Counted from the stretch's first letter, positions 11,925 to 22,251 are shown. The stretch: DNA of 64,000 nt from Pseudomonadota bacterium (GCA_020161695.1 JAIUOO010000008.1:101015-165014); one strand, 5' to 3'. Translations and numbers: made by a program. The notes: generated from the letters alone by a model not told the origin.

Positions 11925-12563
11925 TCAGCTCTTCGCGGCAGCGTCCGGCTCCTCGGTACGCTCCTCGATCACCTTGTCGATGAGGCCGAATTCCAGCGCT
12001 TTCTGGGCCGACATGAAATTGTCGCGCTCCAGGGCGTCCTCGATCTCCTTCAGCGTCCGGCCCGTGTGCTTCACGTAGACGCCGTTGAGACGCGACTTCA
12101 GTTCCTTGACCTCTTCGGCATGGATCAGGATGTCGGTGACCTGGCCGCGATAGCCACCCGAGGGCTGGTGCACCATGATCCGCGAGTTCGGCAGAGCGAA
12201 GCGCTGGCCCTTGGCGCCGGCGGTGAGCAGCAGCGAGCCCATCGAGGCGGCCTGGCCCATGCACAGGGTGGTCACCGGCGGCTTGATGAACTGCATCGTG
12301 TCGTAGATCGACATGCCCGCCGTGACGACGCCGCCCGGCGAGTTGATATACATGTTGATCTCCTTCTTCGGGTTCTCCGCCTCGAGGAACAGGAGCTGGG
12401 CGACGATCAGCGTCGCCATGGCGTCCTCGACCGGGCCCGACAGGAAGATGATCCGCTCCTTCAGGAGCCGCGAATAGATGTCGTAGGACCGCTCGCCGCG
12501 GTTGGTCTGCTCGACCACCATCGGGACCAGATAGTTCATCAGCGTGTCGTGCGGGTCTCTCAT
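11925..12563 (-). CDS. clpP: ATP-dependent Clp protease proteolytic subunit ClpP
   Basis: ClpP is the serine protease chamber of ClpXP/ClpAP in the cytoplasm. It has 212 aa, slightly longer than the E. coli mature form. The catalytic Ser is S107 in MGQAASMGS, His is H132 in MVHQPSGG, and the Asp-bearing [18 protein letters not shown] segment follows. The N-terminal stretch [19 protein letters not shown] is typical of alphaproteobacteria. It follows tig on the same strand (169 nt between). Confidence 0.98.
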   Translation of the reverse strand: MRDPHDTLMNYLVPMVVEQTNRGERSYDIYSRLLKERIIFLSGPVEDAMATLIVAQLLFLEAENPKKEINMYINSPGGVVTAGMSIYDTMQFIKPPVTTLCMGQAASMGSLLLTAGAKGQRFALPNSRIMVHQPSGGYRGQVTDILIHAEEVKELKSRLNGVYVKHTGRTLKEIEDALERDNFMSAQKALEFGLIDKVIEERTEEPDAAAKS

Positions 12564-12732
12564 GGTCTCTGGTCCTCGTGGGGCGCGATTCGCACCGAGT
12601 TTCGGCCGAATCTCTTTGACGCCATCCTAACGGCAATGCGCATGCACGGTGAATCCCGGCGGGTCCGGAACGGCGAAGGGCCGCTCGCGGCGGCCCTTCC
12701 CTCAATCAGGAATCGTCCGTTCGCGGCGCCGT

Positions 12733-14091
12733 TCAGGCGGCCTCCTCGTCTTCGTTGTCCTTGAAGAGGTCGTCCTTGGAGACGGTCTTCTCGGTCACGT
12801 CGGCGAGTTCCAGGATGTAGTCCACGACCTTCTCCTCGAAGATCGGGGCGCGGAGCGAGGCGAGCGCCTGGGCGTTCTTGCGATAATAGTCCCAGACCTG
12901 CTGCTCCTGGCCGGGGAACTGGCGCGCCCGCTCGACGACGGCGCGCGACACTTCCTCGTCGCTCACCTTGATCTGGGCCTTCTCGCCGATCTCCGCAAGG
13001 ACCAGGCCGAGGCGCACGCGCCGCTCGGCGATCTTGCGGTACTCGTCCTTGGATTTCTCCTCGGTCGTGTCCTCGTCGGCGAAGGTCTTGCCGCGGCCTT
13101 CCATGTCCTGGGTGACCTGGCGCCACACGCTGTCGAATTCCTGGTCGACCAGGGTCTGCGGCAGGTCGAAGGAATGACGCTCGTCGAGCGCGTCGAGCAG
13201 CGAGCGCTTCACCTTGCGGCGCGACGCGGCGACATACTCGCTCTTGAGGCGGTCCGAGACGGCCGCGCGCAGCTTGGCGAGGTCCTCGAAGCCAACCATC
13301 TTGGCGAATTCCTCGTCGATGGCGCGCTCGCCCGGAGCCTCGATCGACTTCACGGTCACCGCGAACTCGGCATCCTTGCCGGCGAGGTTCTGGGCCATGT
13401 AGTTGGTCGGGAACTTGACCTTGACGGTCTTTTCCTCGCCGGCCTTGACGCCGAGGAGCTGGTCCTCGAAGCCCGGGATGAACGACCTCGAGCCGAGCTC
13501 GAGCTGGATGTCCTCGGCGGTGCCGCCGTCGAACTTCTCGCCATCGATCGTTCCGACGAAACCGATCGTCAGGCGGTCGCCGTCCTCGGCCTTCGCGCCG
13601 TCGGCCTTGGCCTCGAACGGGCGGTTCTGCTTGGCCATGGTGTCGAGCATCGACTGGATGTCGGCGTCGGACGGCTCAACCACTGGCTTCTCGACCTTGA
13701 TGCCCTTGAAATCGGCGAGCTGGATGGTCGGCAGCACCTCGAAGGCGACGGTGTAGTCGAGGTCGGCCTGGCCGTCGAACACGGCCTTGGCGTCCGCCTC
13801 GGCCTCGGGCAGCTTCACCGACGGCTCCTGCGCCAGCTTGAAGCCGTTGTCCTCGACGATCTTCTGGTTGGTCTCGCCGACCAGCGCCTCGATGGTCTCG
13901 GCCAGCACGGCCTTGCCGTAGAGCTTCTTCAGGTGCGCGGTCGGCACCTTGCCGGGGCGGAAGCCGTTGATGTTGACGCGGCCCTTGAGATCGTCGAGCC
14001 GCGCGGCAGCGCGCTCGGCAAGGTCGGTCACGGGAACCACCACGCGAAACTCGCGCTTCAGACCTTCGGACAGGGTGGCGGTCACCTGCAT
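12733..14091 (-). CDS. tig: Trigger factor, ribosome-associated chaperone
   Basis: Trigger factor binds the ribosome exit tunnel and holds nascent chains. The start ATG 14091 (MQVTATLSEGLKREF) gives 452 aa. The N-terminal ribosome-binding domain contains the signature-like GFRPGKVPTAHLKKLYG. A central FKBP-type PPIase domain follows (GDRLTIGFVGTIDGEKF ... PGFEDQL), then the long helical arm domain ending in an acidic tail (DNEDEEAA). The frame stays open further upstream, but that part overlaps tRNA-Leu and is rejected. tig, clpP and clpX are consecutive on one strand. Confidence 0.97.
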   Translation of the reverse strand: MQVTATLSEGLKREFRVVVPVTDLAERAAARLDDLKGRVNINGFRPGKVPTAHLKKLYGKAVLAETIEALVGETNQKIVEDNGFKLAQEPSVKLPEAEADAKAVFDGQADLDYTVAFEVLPTIQLADFKGIKVEKPVVEPSDADIQSMLDTMAKQNRPFEAKADGAKAEDGDRLTIGFVGTIDGEKFDGGTAEDIQLELGSRSFIPGFEDQLLGVKAGEEKTVKVKFPTNYMAQNLAGKDAEFAVTVKSIEAPGERAIDEEFAKMVGFEDLAKLRAAVSDRLKSEYVAASRRKVKRSLLDALDERHSFDLPQTLVDQEFDSVWRQVTQDMEGRGKTFADEDTTEEKSKDEYRKIAERRVRLGLVLAEIGEKAQIKVSDEEVSRAVVERARQFPGQEQQVWDYYRKNAQALASLRAPIFEEKVVDYILELADVTEKTVSKDDLFKDNEDEEAA

Positions 14092-14135
14092 GACTTGGAT
14101 TCTTTCGTGTTCGTGTCCGGATCGGCCGGGCAGGC

Positions 14136-14220
14136 TGGTGCGGGCGGAGGGACTTGAACCCCCACGACTTTCGCCACGGGAACCTAAATCCCGCGTGTCT
14201 ACCAATTCCACCACGCCCGC
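14136..14220 (-). tRNA. tRNA-Leu (anticodon TAG)
   Basis: This is a long-variable-arm tRNA. The acceptor GCGGGCG pairs with CGCCCGC, the D-arm region is GTGGAATTGGTAGACAC, and the anticodon stem CGGGA/TCCCG encloses TTTAGGT (TAG). The variable arm is about TGGCGAAAGTCGT and the T-arm GGGGGTTCAAGTCCCTC. The discriminator is A and CCA is encoded at 14136-14138. Confidence 0.97.
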
Positions 14221-14342
14221 CGAGGGCCGCTCGAAATAGCTTCTCGCCCCGGTGGATGCAAGTCACCCGCCGGGCGCGGCCTCATAACACCGCCACCCGG
14301 CCATTGCATCAAGAAAATGACGGCTTGCGCTGCGCTATTCGG

Positions 14343-14489
14343 TCATATGCGGGCGAACAGCCCGATCCAGACCATCACCACCGTGCCGATGGCGGCGCTG
14401 AGCACGAAGGCAGCCTGCCCGTGCGGCAAGAGCCCGAAATGAGACGCCGCCATCAATCCGGCGACGGCGACAAGCGCGAGTTTGACCAT
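14343..14489 (-). CDS. Small membrane protein
   Basis: This is a 48-aa protein, MVKLALVAVAGLMAASHFGL then LPHGQAAFVLSAAIGTVVMV, ending WIGLFARI. It has two hydrophobic segments (about 3-18 and 27-45) split by a short turn with HG. The start ATG 14489 has GGAGACGG about five bases upstream, which supports translation. Divergent from the cupredoxin gene. No family is recognised. Its role may be an inner-membrane accessory peptide. Confidence 0.5.
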   Translation of the reverse strand: MVKLALVAVAGLMAASHFGLLPHGQAAFVLSAAIGTVVMVWIGLFARI

Positions 14490-14609
14490 GGTCCGTCTCC
14501 AGCTGGAAACCTGGAGCCTGCCAGTCAAGCCTCGTGCCATCCCGAAACGGGACGGGATTTCCCGGCCGTGATAGGGACCAGCCGCATCGGAAAGGCCGCC
14601 GGACCCCCC

Positions 14610-15911
14610 ATGCCCTCGCCCTCTGCCAGACGCGCTCCCGTCAACCCCGACCGACGCCGCTTCGCATCCGGACTTGCGCTGGCGGCAGCGGCGGCCGCGC
14701 TCGAACCCCGCCGGGCTTTCGCGCAGCCGCAGCCGGTGCTGATGACAGCGCAGCGGCTTGAGCTCTCGCCGGACACGTCTCCTCTCGCCTACGATGCCGG
14801 CGGAATCCCGCCGGTGCTGCGGGTCCGGCGCGGCGAGCGGCTTGCGATCCGTCTGGCCAACGATCTCGCCGAGGCGACGTCGCTGCACTGGCACGGCCTG
14901 CGGCCTCAGGACGCTGCCGCCGGCCTGCCCGGTCTCGCCCCCGTGGCGCCGGGCGCGACCGCCGACATCGCCGTCACCCCGCGCGATGCCGGCATCGTCC
15001 TCTTTCACCCGGGCCTGGTCGGCACGGGCCCGCGCCAGATGCGCGACGGCCTCGCCGGCATCCTGATCGTCGATCACGCGGCGGCGCCGGCCGACGCCCG
15101 CGAGGTCGTCCTGCATCTGGCGGAGACCGCACCTCGGAGCGGCGCCCAGCCGCGCATTCTCGTGAACGGGCGGCCGGAAATGGCGCTCCGGGCAAGAGCG
15201 GGCGAACGCCTGTGGCTGCGCCTCGCCAATGCCACGCCGCACCGGCTCGTCCAGTTCGCCGCGCCGGACCAGACGCTGACCCTCGTCGCGCTCGACGGCC
15301 AGCCCTGCGAGCCATTCCGCCTCGACGGCGGCCGCATCGTGCTCGGCCCCGGCCAGCGCGCCGAGGCCATGTGGGACGTCACCGGCCAACCCGGCGCATC
15401 CGTTCCGGTCAACCTCGCCCAGCTCGGCGGCGCCTCCCTGACGGGGTCGCTCGCCATCGCCGACGATGCGGCGGTCCGCACGGAGCCCCTGCCCCCGCTG
15501 GAGCCGCTTGCCGCCAGCCCACTGGCGCAAACCCTCGATTTCCGGCGCGCCCAGCGTCTCGATCTCGCCATTCAGGGCGCGCCCGGCGGCGAATTCCTGT
15601 TCGGCGGCCGCGCCGATGCGGCGCCGGCCGCGACGCCTGCTTTCCGAGTGCGGCGCGGCTCCGTGGTCATGGTCGCGCTAAAGAACGAAACCGACCGTTT
15701 TCACGCCGTCCACTGGCACGGCCACCCGGCCCGCCTGCTCGACAATATGGACGACGGCTGGAAGCCCTTCTTCATCGACACGGTGATCTGCCCGCCACGC
15801 TCGACCAGCCGCATCGCCTTCCTCGCCGAAATGGCCGGCCGCTGGCCGGTGACCTGTCAGACGATCAATGCCGACCCTGCGCCGCGGGTTCTGTGGTTCG
15901 AGGTCAGCTGA
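14610..15911 (+). CDS. Tat-exported multicopper-oxidase-fold protein with degenerate copper ligands
   Basis: The 433-aa protein has a twin-arginine signal (PDRRRFASGLALAAAAAAL, then AFAQ) and cupredoxin-like domains. The first copper motif is intact (H93 and H95 in SLHWHGLRP). The second keeps one histidine (LFHPG, H133) where oxidases have HxH. The third is HAVHWHGH (365-372). The final HCHxxxH cluster is reduced to VTCQ, keeping only C416. The trinuclear site is therefore incomplete, so oxidase activity is doubtful. A structural role like that of the copper-free SufI/FtsP proteins is possible. The gene converges with the NAD(P)HX repair gene, overlapping it by 8 bp. Confidence 0.8.
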   Translation: MPSPSARRAPVNPDRRRFASGLALAAAAAALEPRRAFAQPQPVLMTAQRLELSPDTSPLAYDAGGIPPVLRVRRGERLAIRLANDLAEATSLHWHGLRPQDAAAGLPGLAPVAPGATADIAVTPRDAGIVLFHPGLVGTGPRQMRDGLAGILIVDHAAAPADAREVVLHLAETAPRSGAQPRILVNGRPEMALRARAGERLWLRLANATPHRLVQFAAPDQTLTLVALDGQPCEPFRLDGGRIVLGPGQRAEAMWDVTGQPGASVPVNLAQLGGASLTGSLAIADDAAVRTEPLPPLEPLAASPLAQTLDFRRAQRLDLAIQGAPGGEFLFGGRADAAPAATPAFRVRRGSVVMVALKNETDRFHAVHWHGHPARLLDNMDDGWKPFFIDTVICPPRSTSRIAFLAEMAGRWPVTCQTINADPAPRVLWFEVS

Positions 15912-17388
15912 CCCGGTTGCCGCTCGTCAGATCCGCCCAGACGCGCGGCAGCGCCTCCGGCAGGTCCTCGGCGATGAGGCCGATGCCGGCCGCCCTGCCC
16001 GCCTCGCCATGCATCCAGACGCCCGCGCCGGCGGCCTCGAAGGCCGGCATGCCCTGCGCCAGCAGGCCCGCAACGATCCCCGCCAGCACATCGCCAGAAC
16101 CGGCGGTCGCCAGCCAGGGCGGCGCATTCGCGGCGATCGAGGCTCTTCCGTCGGGCATGGCGACGACCGTGTCGGCCCCCTTCAGCACCACCGCCGCGCC
16201 GGAAAGCCCGGCCGCCAGCCGCGCCCGGCCGAGCTTGGAATCGGCCTCCGCCGCTCCGAACAGCCGGCTGAACTCGCCCGTATGCGGTGTCATCACCACC
16301 GGCCTGTCGGGCCACAGGCGGATGCCCGCGAACAGCTGTTCGGGGTTGTCAGCGAAACTCGTCAGGGCGTCCGCGTCGAGCACCACGGCCGCGCCGCTCG
16401 CCAGCGCCTCCGCGACCAGCGCGCGCGTCTCGCCGCCGACGCCGAGGCCCGGCCCGAGACAGACGGCATTGCGCCGCCGGTCCGAGAGAATCGCGCCCAG
16501 CCCCGCCGCGCCATCCATCGGTTGAAGCATGATCGCGGTCAGGTGCGCGGCGTTGACCTGCAGTGCCTCCGCGGGCGAGGCGAGCGTCACCAGCCCTGCG
16601 CCAACCCGCAGCGCCCCGCGCGCGGCCAGCCTCGCCGCCCCGGTCGAGGTGATGCCGCCGGACACGACCACCACATGGCCGCGCCCGTATTTGTGCCCTC
16701 CCGCGCGGGGAAGCGGCAGAAGATCTCGCCAGAGCGCCGGCTCGTTGGCGAAGACGCGCGCGCCGGTCCTCGCGACCGCCTCATCGCTGATGCCGATATC
16801 GACGGTTCGCACCGTGCCGCAATGGCCCCTGCCCGGCAGCAGCAGGTGGCCCGGCTTGCGCCGGCAGAAGGTCACCGTCTCATGCGCCCGCAACGCGACG
16901 CCGCGCACCGCGCCCGTCCGCCCGTCGATCCCCGAGGGAATATCGACGGCGACCACCCGGCACCCCGCTTCGTTCAGCGCGGCAATGACCTCGGCCTCCT
17001 CGCCGGTAATGTCGCGGCCGAGGCCCGCGCCATACAGCGCGTCGACGACGATGTCGGGCCCGCCTGCCCGCCAGCCGGCCAAAGGCGCGACCGGGCCGCC
17101 CCACTGTTCGGTCGCCCGCGCCGCATCGCCGGTGCGCGGCGGGCCGTTCGCGGCGACGGTGACGCGAAATCCTCTTTGCCGCAGCACGCGCGCGGCGACA
17201 TAGCCGTCGCCACCATTGTTGCCGGGTCCGCAGAGCACCGCGACACGCCCGCCGAAGGGCGCCAGACGCGCCACAGCGTCCGCGACCGCGATGCCGGCGC
17301 GCTCCATCAACACATGGCCAGGCGTGCCAGCGACGATGGTCAGGCGGTCGGCTTCGGCCATTTCGGCGGGTGTCAGCAATTCGCGCAT
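15904..17388 (-). CDS. nnr: Bifunctional NAD(P)H-hydrate epimerase / ADP-dependent NAD(P)HX dehydratase
   Basis: This cytoplasmic repair enzyme converts damaged hydrated NADH and NADPH back to the normal cofactors. It has 494 aa. The N-terminal epimerase half (YjeF_N) starts MRELLTPAEMAEADRL and carries the phosphate-binding GPGNNGGDGYVAAR. The C-terminal kinase-like dehydratase half starts near HKYGRGHVVVVSGG and carries the NnrD signature ATAGSGDVLAGIVAGLLAQG. The start at 17388 gives the usual N-terminus; an upstream start at 17463 would add 25 residues. In many alphaproteobacteria it precedes glnB, as here, but in the opposite orientation. Confidence 0.96.
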   Translation of the reverse strand: MRELLTPAEMAEADRLTIVAGTPGHVLMERAGIAVADAVARLAPFGGRVAVLCGPGNNGGDGYVAARVLRQRGFRVTVAANGPPRTGDAARATEQWGGPVAPLAGWRAGGPDIVVDALYGAGLGRDITGEEAEVIAALNEAGCRVVAVDIPSGIDGRTGAVRGVALRAHETVTFCRRKPGHLLLPGRGHCGTVRTVDIGISDEAVARTGARVFANEPALWRDLLPLPRAGGHKYGRGHVVVVSGGITSTGAARLAARGALRVGAGLVTLASPAEALQVNAAHLTAIMLQPMDGAAGLGAILSDRRRNAVCLGPGLGVGGETRALVAEALASGAAVVLDADALTSFADNPEQLFAGIRLWPDRPVVMTPHTGEFSRLFGAAEADSKLGRARLAAGLSGAAVVLKGADTVVAMPDGRASIAANAPPWLATAGSGDVLAGIVAGLLAQGMPAFEAAGAGVWMHGEAGRAAGIGLIAEDLPEALPRVWADLTSGNRVS

Positions 17389-17476
17389 GGCGCGAGTGTC
17401 GGCGCTCGAAATACCGGCGGTCAACGCCTGCCTGCGACCCGAATGAGCGCCCGGTCGGGCCACGCTGCCTAAATAT

Positions 17477-17536
17477 TAGGCGATTGTCACACACCCTTCC
17501 GCAATGCACTCGCGGCGCGCGTGACACAATTGCCTA
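17477..17536. repeat. Imperfect inverted repeat, possible operator
   Basis: The arms TAGGCGATTGTCACAC (17477-17492) and GTGACACAATTGCCTA (17521-17536) match at 13 of 16 positions and are separated by 28 nt. It lies close upstream of nnr and about 120 nt upstream of the sigma-54 promoter of glnB, and could bind a dimeric regulator. Confidence 0.45.
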
Positions 17537-17586
17537 TGGAACGCGCATGTTGCATGATTTTTGATCAATGCCAGCCATCGGCCTGA

Positions 17587-18072
<486 letters not shown>

Positions 18073-18082
18073 CCCAAGTTCC

Positions 18083-18098
18083 GGCGGGCTCGCCCGCC
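18083..18098 (+). terminator. Intercistronic hairpin between glnB and glnA
   Basis: The perfect 6-bp GC stem ggcggg / cccgcc has loop CTCG and no T-run. It is more likely an mRNA-stabilising or partial attenuating hairpin than a full terminator. Confidence 0.4.
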
Positions 18099-18133
18099 AG
18101 TGAAGCGAACGTGCAAACCAACGAGGAAGCACT

Positions 18134-19543
18134 ATGACGACTGCCAAGGATGTCCTGAAAATGATCAAGGAGAACGACGTGAAGTACGTCGATCTCCGCT
18201 TCACCGACCCGCGGGGCAAGTGGCAGCACGTCACGTTCGACATCACCATGATCGACGAGGAGATCTTCGCCGAGGGCACGATGTTCGACGGCTCGTCCAT
18301 CGCCGGCTGGAAGGCGATCAACGAGTCCGACATGCTGCTCATGCTCGACCCGTCGACCGCCCAGATCGACCCGTTCTTCGCCGAGACGACGCTGTCGATC
18401 GTCTGCGACATCCTCGAGCCCTCGACCGGCGAGCCCTACAACCGCGACCCGCGCGGCATCGCCAAGAAGGCCGAGGCCTACCTCAAGTCGACCAAGATCG
18501 GTGACACCATCTTCGTCGGCCCGGAAGCCGAGTTCTTCGTGTTCGACGACGTGAAGTTCTCCGCCGAGCCCTACCATACCGGCTTCAAGGTCGATTCCTC
18601 GGAACTGCCGATCAATTCCTACACGGACTACGAGGGCGGCAATCTCGGCCATCGCGTCCGCACCAAGGGCGGCTACTTCCCGGTTCCCCCGATCGACTCG
18701 CTGCAGGACATGCGCGGCGAGATGCTTGCCTCCATGGCCAAGATGGGCGTGAAGGTCGAGAAGCATCACCATGAGGTCGCTTCCGCCCAGCACGAGCTCG
18801 GCATGAAGTTCGACACGCTGACCTACATGGCCGACCAGATGCAGATCTATAAGTACTGCATCCATCAGGTCGCCAACATCTACGGCAAGACCGCCACCTT
18901 CATGCCGAAGCCGGTCTTCGGCGACAACGGCTCGGGCATGCACGTGCACCAGTCGATCTGGAAGGGCGGCAAGCCGCTGTTCGCCGGCAACAAGTATGCC
19001 GACCTCAGCCAGGAATGCCTCTGGTACATCGGCGGCATCATCAAGCACGCCAAGTCCCTGAACGCCTTCACCAACCCGTCGACCAACTCCTACAAGCGTC
19101 TGGTCCCGGGCTATGAGGCTCCGGTTCTGCTCGCCTACTCGGCCCGCAACCGCTCGGCCTCGTGCCGTATTCCGTGGACGAACAACCCGAAGGCCAAGCG
19201 CGTCGAGGTCCGCTTCCCCGATCCGACCGCCAACCCGTATCTCGCCTTCGCGGCGATGCTGATGGCCGGCATCGACGGCATCACCAACAAGATCGATCCG
19301 GGCTCGGCCATGGACAAGGATCTCTATGACCTCCCGCCGAAGGAGCTCAAGAAGATCCCGACGGTCTGCGGCTCCCTGCGCGAAGCTCTCCAGAGCCTCG
19401 ACAAGGACCGCGCCTACCTCAAGGCCGGCGGCGTGTTCAACGACGACTTCATCGACAGCTACATCGAACTGAAGATGACCGAGGTGATGCGCTTCGAGAT
19501 GAGCCCGCACCCGATCGAGTACGACATGTACTACTCGGTCTGA
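18134..19543 (+). CDS. glnA: Type I glutamine synthetase
   Basis: GlnA makes glutamine from glutamate, ammonia and ATP as a cytoplasmic dodecamer. It has 469 aa, normal for GSI-beta. Visible features are the N-terminal beta-grasp domain, the active-site loop near [28 protein letters not shown], the metal-binding [14 protein letters not shown], and the Asn/Arg sites near [17 protein letters not shown]. The adenylylation tyrosine is in [10 protein letters not shown] (about Y398), so activity is likely tuned by GlnE. It is cotranscribed with glnB. Confidence 0.98.
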   Translation: MTTAKDVLKMIKENDVKYVDLRFTDPRGKWQHVTFDITMIDEEIFAEGTMFDGSSIAGWKAINESDMLLMLDPSTAQIDPFFAETTLSIVCDILEPSTGEPYNRDPRGIAKKAEAYLKSTKIGDTIFVGPEAEFFVFDDVKFSAEPYHTGFKVDSSELPINSYTDYEGGNLGHRVRTKGGYFPVPPIDSLQDMRGEMLASMAKMGVKVEKHHHEVASAQHELGMKFDTLTYMADQMQIYKYCIHQVANIYGKTATFMPKPVFGDNGSGMHVHQSIWKGGKPLFAGNKYADLSQECLWYIGGIIKHAKSLNAFTNPSTNSYKRLVPGYEAPVLLAYSARNRSASCRIPWTNNPKAKRVEVRFPDPTANPYLAFAAMLMAGIDGITNKIDPGSAMDKDLYDLPPKELKKIPTVCGSLREALQSLDKDRAYLKAGGVFNDDFIDSYIELKMTEVMRFEMSPHPIEYDMYYSV

Positions 19544-19643
19544 TCCGGACGGGGCGGACCGGACACGGTTCGCCCCTCCCCGGCCCCGGGCCAGGAATTC
19601 AGACTTCCTCCCAACCGCGTGGCAATGCGCGGTCAACTTCGGA

Positions 19644-19667
19644 ACGGGCGCCTCGGCGCCCGTTTTT
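19644..19667 (+). terminator. Rho-independent terminator of glnBA
   Basis: The perfect 8-bp stem acgggcgc / gcgcccgt has loop CTCG followed by TTTTG, 100 nt after the glnA stop. Confidence 0.9.
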
Positions 19668-19710
19668 GTGTCTGCTGCTTGAGATCGGCGAGGCCGCGCC
19701 AGTCAGGCGG

Positions 19711-19923
19711 TCACAGTATCAGGAAGGCCGCCGCGAGCGCGCCGGTGATCGCCCAGGCGCCGATGCGGCCGAGCGTCCAGGATGGATCCTTCTGGTCACC
19801 CGGAAGGACAAGCCCCGTTTCTTCCGGGTCGATGCAGCCGAGGGCGATGCCCGCCCGTTCCGCGGCCCGCATGAGCTTTGCCATGTCGGCTTCGACAGTG
19901 GCCAGTCCGAGCACTCGGTCCAT
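19711..19923 (-). CDS. Small tail-anchored hypothetical protein
   Basis: The 70-aa protein starts MDRVLGLATVEADMAKLMRA at ATG 19923 with CGGAG about nine bases upstream. A polar N-terminal helix is followed by CIDPEETGLVLPGDQKDPSW and a C-terminal hydrophobic segment (IGAWAITGALAAAFLIL). This is the arrangement of a tail-anchored membrane protein. No family is recognised. It converges with glnA. The frame is open further upstream (to 20103), but that stretch is less protein-like. Confidence 0.55.
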   Translation of the reverse strand: MDRVLGLATVEADMAKLMRAAERAGIALGCIDPEETGLVLPGDQKDPSWTLGRIGAWAITGALAAAFLIL

Positions 19924-20144
19924 CACGCAACTCCGAACGCCTTCGCTCCACAAGGCCTGGATGCTAGGCGCCATCCCGTAAACGATGCCTTTAAGTTTCG
20001 ATAAATCCGGACCATGTCGCCGCCGTGCCGGCGATTGGGCGGCGCTGTGACATTTCGGTTTCACCCGGATCCTCGCAGGCCGTATTTCACCGGCCTGTCG
20101 CAATCGACCGGCTAGGGCTAGCTTTTCCCAAACGGATGATTGCC

Positions 20145-22172
20145 ATGGCTCAGGATCCAGTTCAGATGCCCGCCGCGAACGCGCCGCTGTTCAACAGTTC
20201 GCAGGCCGCCGAAGAGGCCGAGAATGCCGGCCTGAGCCCGGCCGCAGGTGCGACCTTCGGCGACATCGTCGCGGAGCGCTTCAACCGCCGCGACCTGATG
20301 CGCGGCCTGCTCGGCGTCGGCGCGATTTCCGCGACGCTCGGCCCCGCGGCCCTTGCCGAGGCGCAGCCCGCAGCGGCCAATCCGACACCCTCCTTCGCCT
20401 TCACCGAACTCTCCTCCCAGCCGACCGATCGGACCGAGGTGGCGGAAGGCTATCGCGCCGAGGTACTCATCCGCTGGGGCGACGCGGTCCTGCCGGAGGC
20501 GCCGGCCTTCGACCCGACGCGGCAGAGCGCGGCGTCGCAGGCTCGCCAGTTCGGCTACAACAACGATTATCTCGGCTATTTCCCGATGCCCGGCGCGGCC
20601 AATGGCTCCCGGCACGGACTTCTGTGCGTCAACCACGAATATACCAACGAGGAACTGATGTTCCCCGGCCTCGGCCGGCAGGACGCCGGCGGACCGCTCG
20701 GCCGGCAGCGTGCCTTTGCCGGCATGACCGCCGAACTCGCCGCCGTCGAGATGATGGCGCATGGCGGCTCGGTGCTGGAGGTCCGCCGCGACGGCGAATC
20801 CTGGGCCGTGGTGGCGGGTTCGCGCTACGCCCGCCGCATCACCGCCCATACCGAAATGGAGATCACCGGGCCGGCTGCCGGCCATCCCCGGATGCGGACG
20901 GCCGCCGACCCGGCCGGCCGCCGCGTGCTCGGCATGCTCAACAACTGCGCCGGCGGGCGGACGCCCTGGGGCACCTGGCTGACCTGCGAGGAGAACGTCA
21001 ACGGCTACTTCTCCGGCCGCCTCCCCGAGGGCCATGCCGAGACCGCCAACTACCGCCGCATGGGCATTCCCGGCCGCTGGATGAACTGGGGCGACTACGA
21101 GGCCCGCTTCGATGTCGCGAAGGAACCGAACGAGGCCAACCGCTTCGGCTGGGTGGTCGAGATCGATCCCTTCGACCCCAATTCCGTGCCGAAGAAGCGC
21201 ACCGCGCTCGGCCGTTTCAAGCACGAAGGCGCTGCCGGCATCACCGCGCGGTCGGGCCAGTATGTCCTCTACTCCGGCGACGACGAGCGCTTCGACTACG
21301 TCTATCGCTTCGTCACCGAGGGCCGCGTCTCGGGCGAGCGCGCCCGCGACATGACGCTGCTCGACGCCGGCACGCTGTCGGTTGCCCGCTACAATGCCGA
21401 CGGCACCGGCGACTGGCTGCCGCTGGTCTTCGGCGAGGGCCCGCTCACCCCGGCCAACGGCTTCCACAGCCAGGCCGACGTGGTGATCGAGGCGCGCCGG
21501 GCCGGCGACCTCCTTGGCGCCACCCGCATGGACCGCCCGGAGGACGTCGAGGCCAACCCGGCGACCGACAAGGTCTACGTCATGCTCACCAACAACAACC
21601 GCCGCACGGCGGAACAGGTGAACCCGGCCAATCCGCGCGCCGACAACCGCTTCGGCCACATCGTGGAGATGCTCCCCGACAACCGCGATCACACCGCGCC
21701 GCGCTTCACCTGGGACATCCTCGTGCGCTGCGGCGATCCGGCGCTGGCGGTGGTCGGCGCGACGTTCAACAGCCGGACCTCGAAGGACGGCTGGTTCGGC
21801 ATGCCGGACAATTGCGCCATCGACGCCGACGGCCGTCTGTGGGTCGCCACCGACGGCAACACACCCGGTCGCACGCAGCGCAACGACGGCGTGTGGGCGA
21901 TGGAGACCGAAGGCGCGGCGCGCGGCGCGTCGAAGCTGTTCTTCAAATGCCCGTTCGGCGCCGAACTCTGCGGCCCGGAATTCACGCCGGACGGCGAGAC
22001 GTTCTTCGTCGCGATCCAGCACCCCGGCGAGACCGACCCGGAGGATCCGAGCGCCGCGCCGGCCACCTACGAGAACCCGTCGACCCGCTGGCCGGACTTC
22101 AGACCGGACATGCCGCCGCGGCCATCGATCGTCGCGATCACCCGGCGCGGCGGCGGCAAGATCGGAACTTGA
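20145..22172 (+). CDS. PhoX-like phosphatase (DUF839 family), Tat-exported
   Basis: This is a 675-aa periplasmic protein of the DUF839/PhoX family, calcium- and iron-dependent phosphatases that use beta-propeller folds. The twin-arginine motif is RFNRRDLMRGLLGVGAIS at about residues 46-63, set behind a long n-region as usual in this family. Typical stretches are GLLCVNHEYTNEELMFPG, GTWLTCEENVNGYF, GRFKHEGAA, YVYRFVTEGRVS and ATFNSRTSKDGWFGMPDNC. The start could be ATG 20136 or 20145; I prefer 20145 because ACGGATG precedes it at a normal distance. The substrate is unproven; phosphate scavenging is a family inference. Confidence 0.9.
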   Translation: MAQDPVQMPAANAPLFNSSQAAEEAENAGLSPAAGATFGDIVAERFNRRDLMRGLLGVGAISATLGPAALAEAQPAAANPTPSFAFTELSSQPTDRTEVAEGYRAEVLIRWGDAVLPEAPAFDPTRQSAASQARQFGYNNDYLGYFPMPGAANGSRHGLLCVNHEYTNEELMFPGLGRQDAGGPLGRQRAFAGMTAELAAVEMMAHGGSVLEVRRDGESWAVVAGSRYARRITAHTEMEITGPAAGHPRMRTAADPAGRRVLGMLNNCAGGRTPWGTWLTCEENVNGYFSGRLPEGHAETANYRRMGIPGRWMNWGDYEARFDVAKEPNEANRFGWVVEIDPFDPNSVPKKRTALGRFKHEGAAGITARSGQYVLYSGDDERFDYVYRFVTEGRVSGERARDMTLLDAGTLSVARYNADGTGDWLPLVFGEGPLTPANGFHSQADVVIEARRAGDLLGATRMDRPEDVEANPATDKVYVMLTNNNRRTAEQVNPANPRADNRFGHIVEMLPDNRDHTAPRFTWDILVRCGDPALAVVGATFNSRTSKDGWFGMPDNCAIDADGRLWVATDGNTPGRTQRNDGVWAMETEGAARGASKLFFKCPFGAELCGPEFTPDGETFFVAIQHPGETDPEDPSAAPATYENPSTRWPDFRPDMPPRPSIVAITRRGGGKIGT

Positions 22173-22251
22173 GGCACTTTCAAGCTAAGCGGGCACCGGT
22201 TCGCGGGAAGCAACGCGCGCGGACAGCGCGCAAAATGCGAGCCGACAGAGT

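Noticed and set aside
12733..14214. Longer trigger factor starting at 14214
   Set aside because: The extra 41 residues are tRNA-Leu sequence read in frame.
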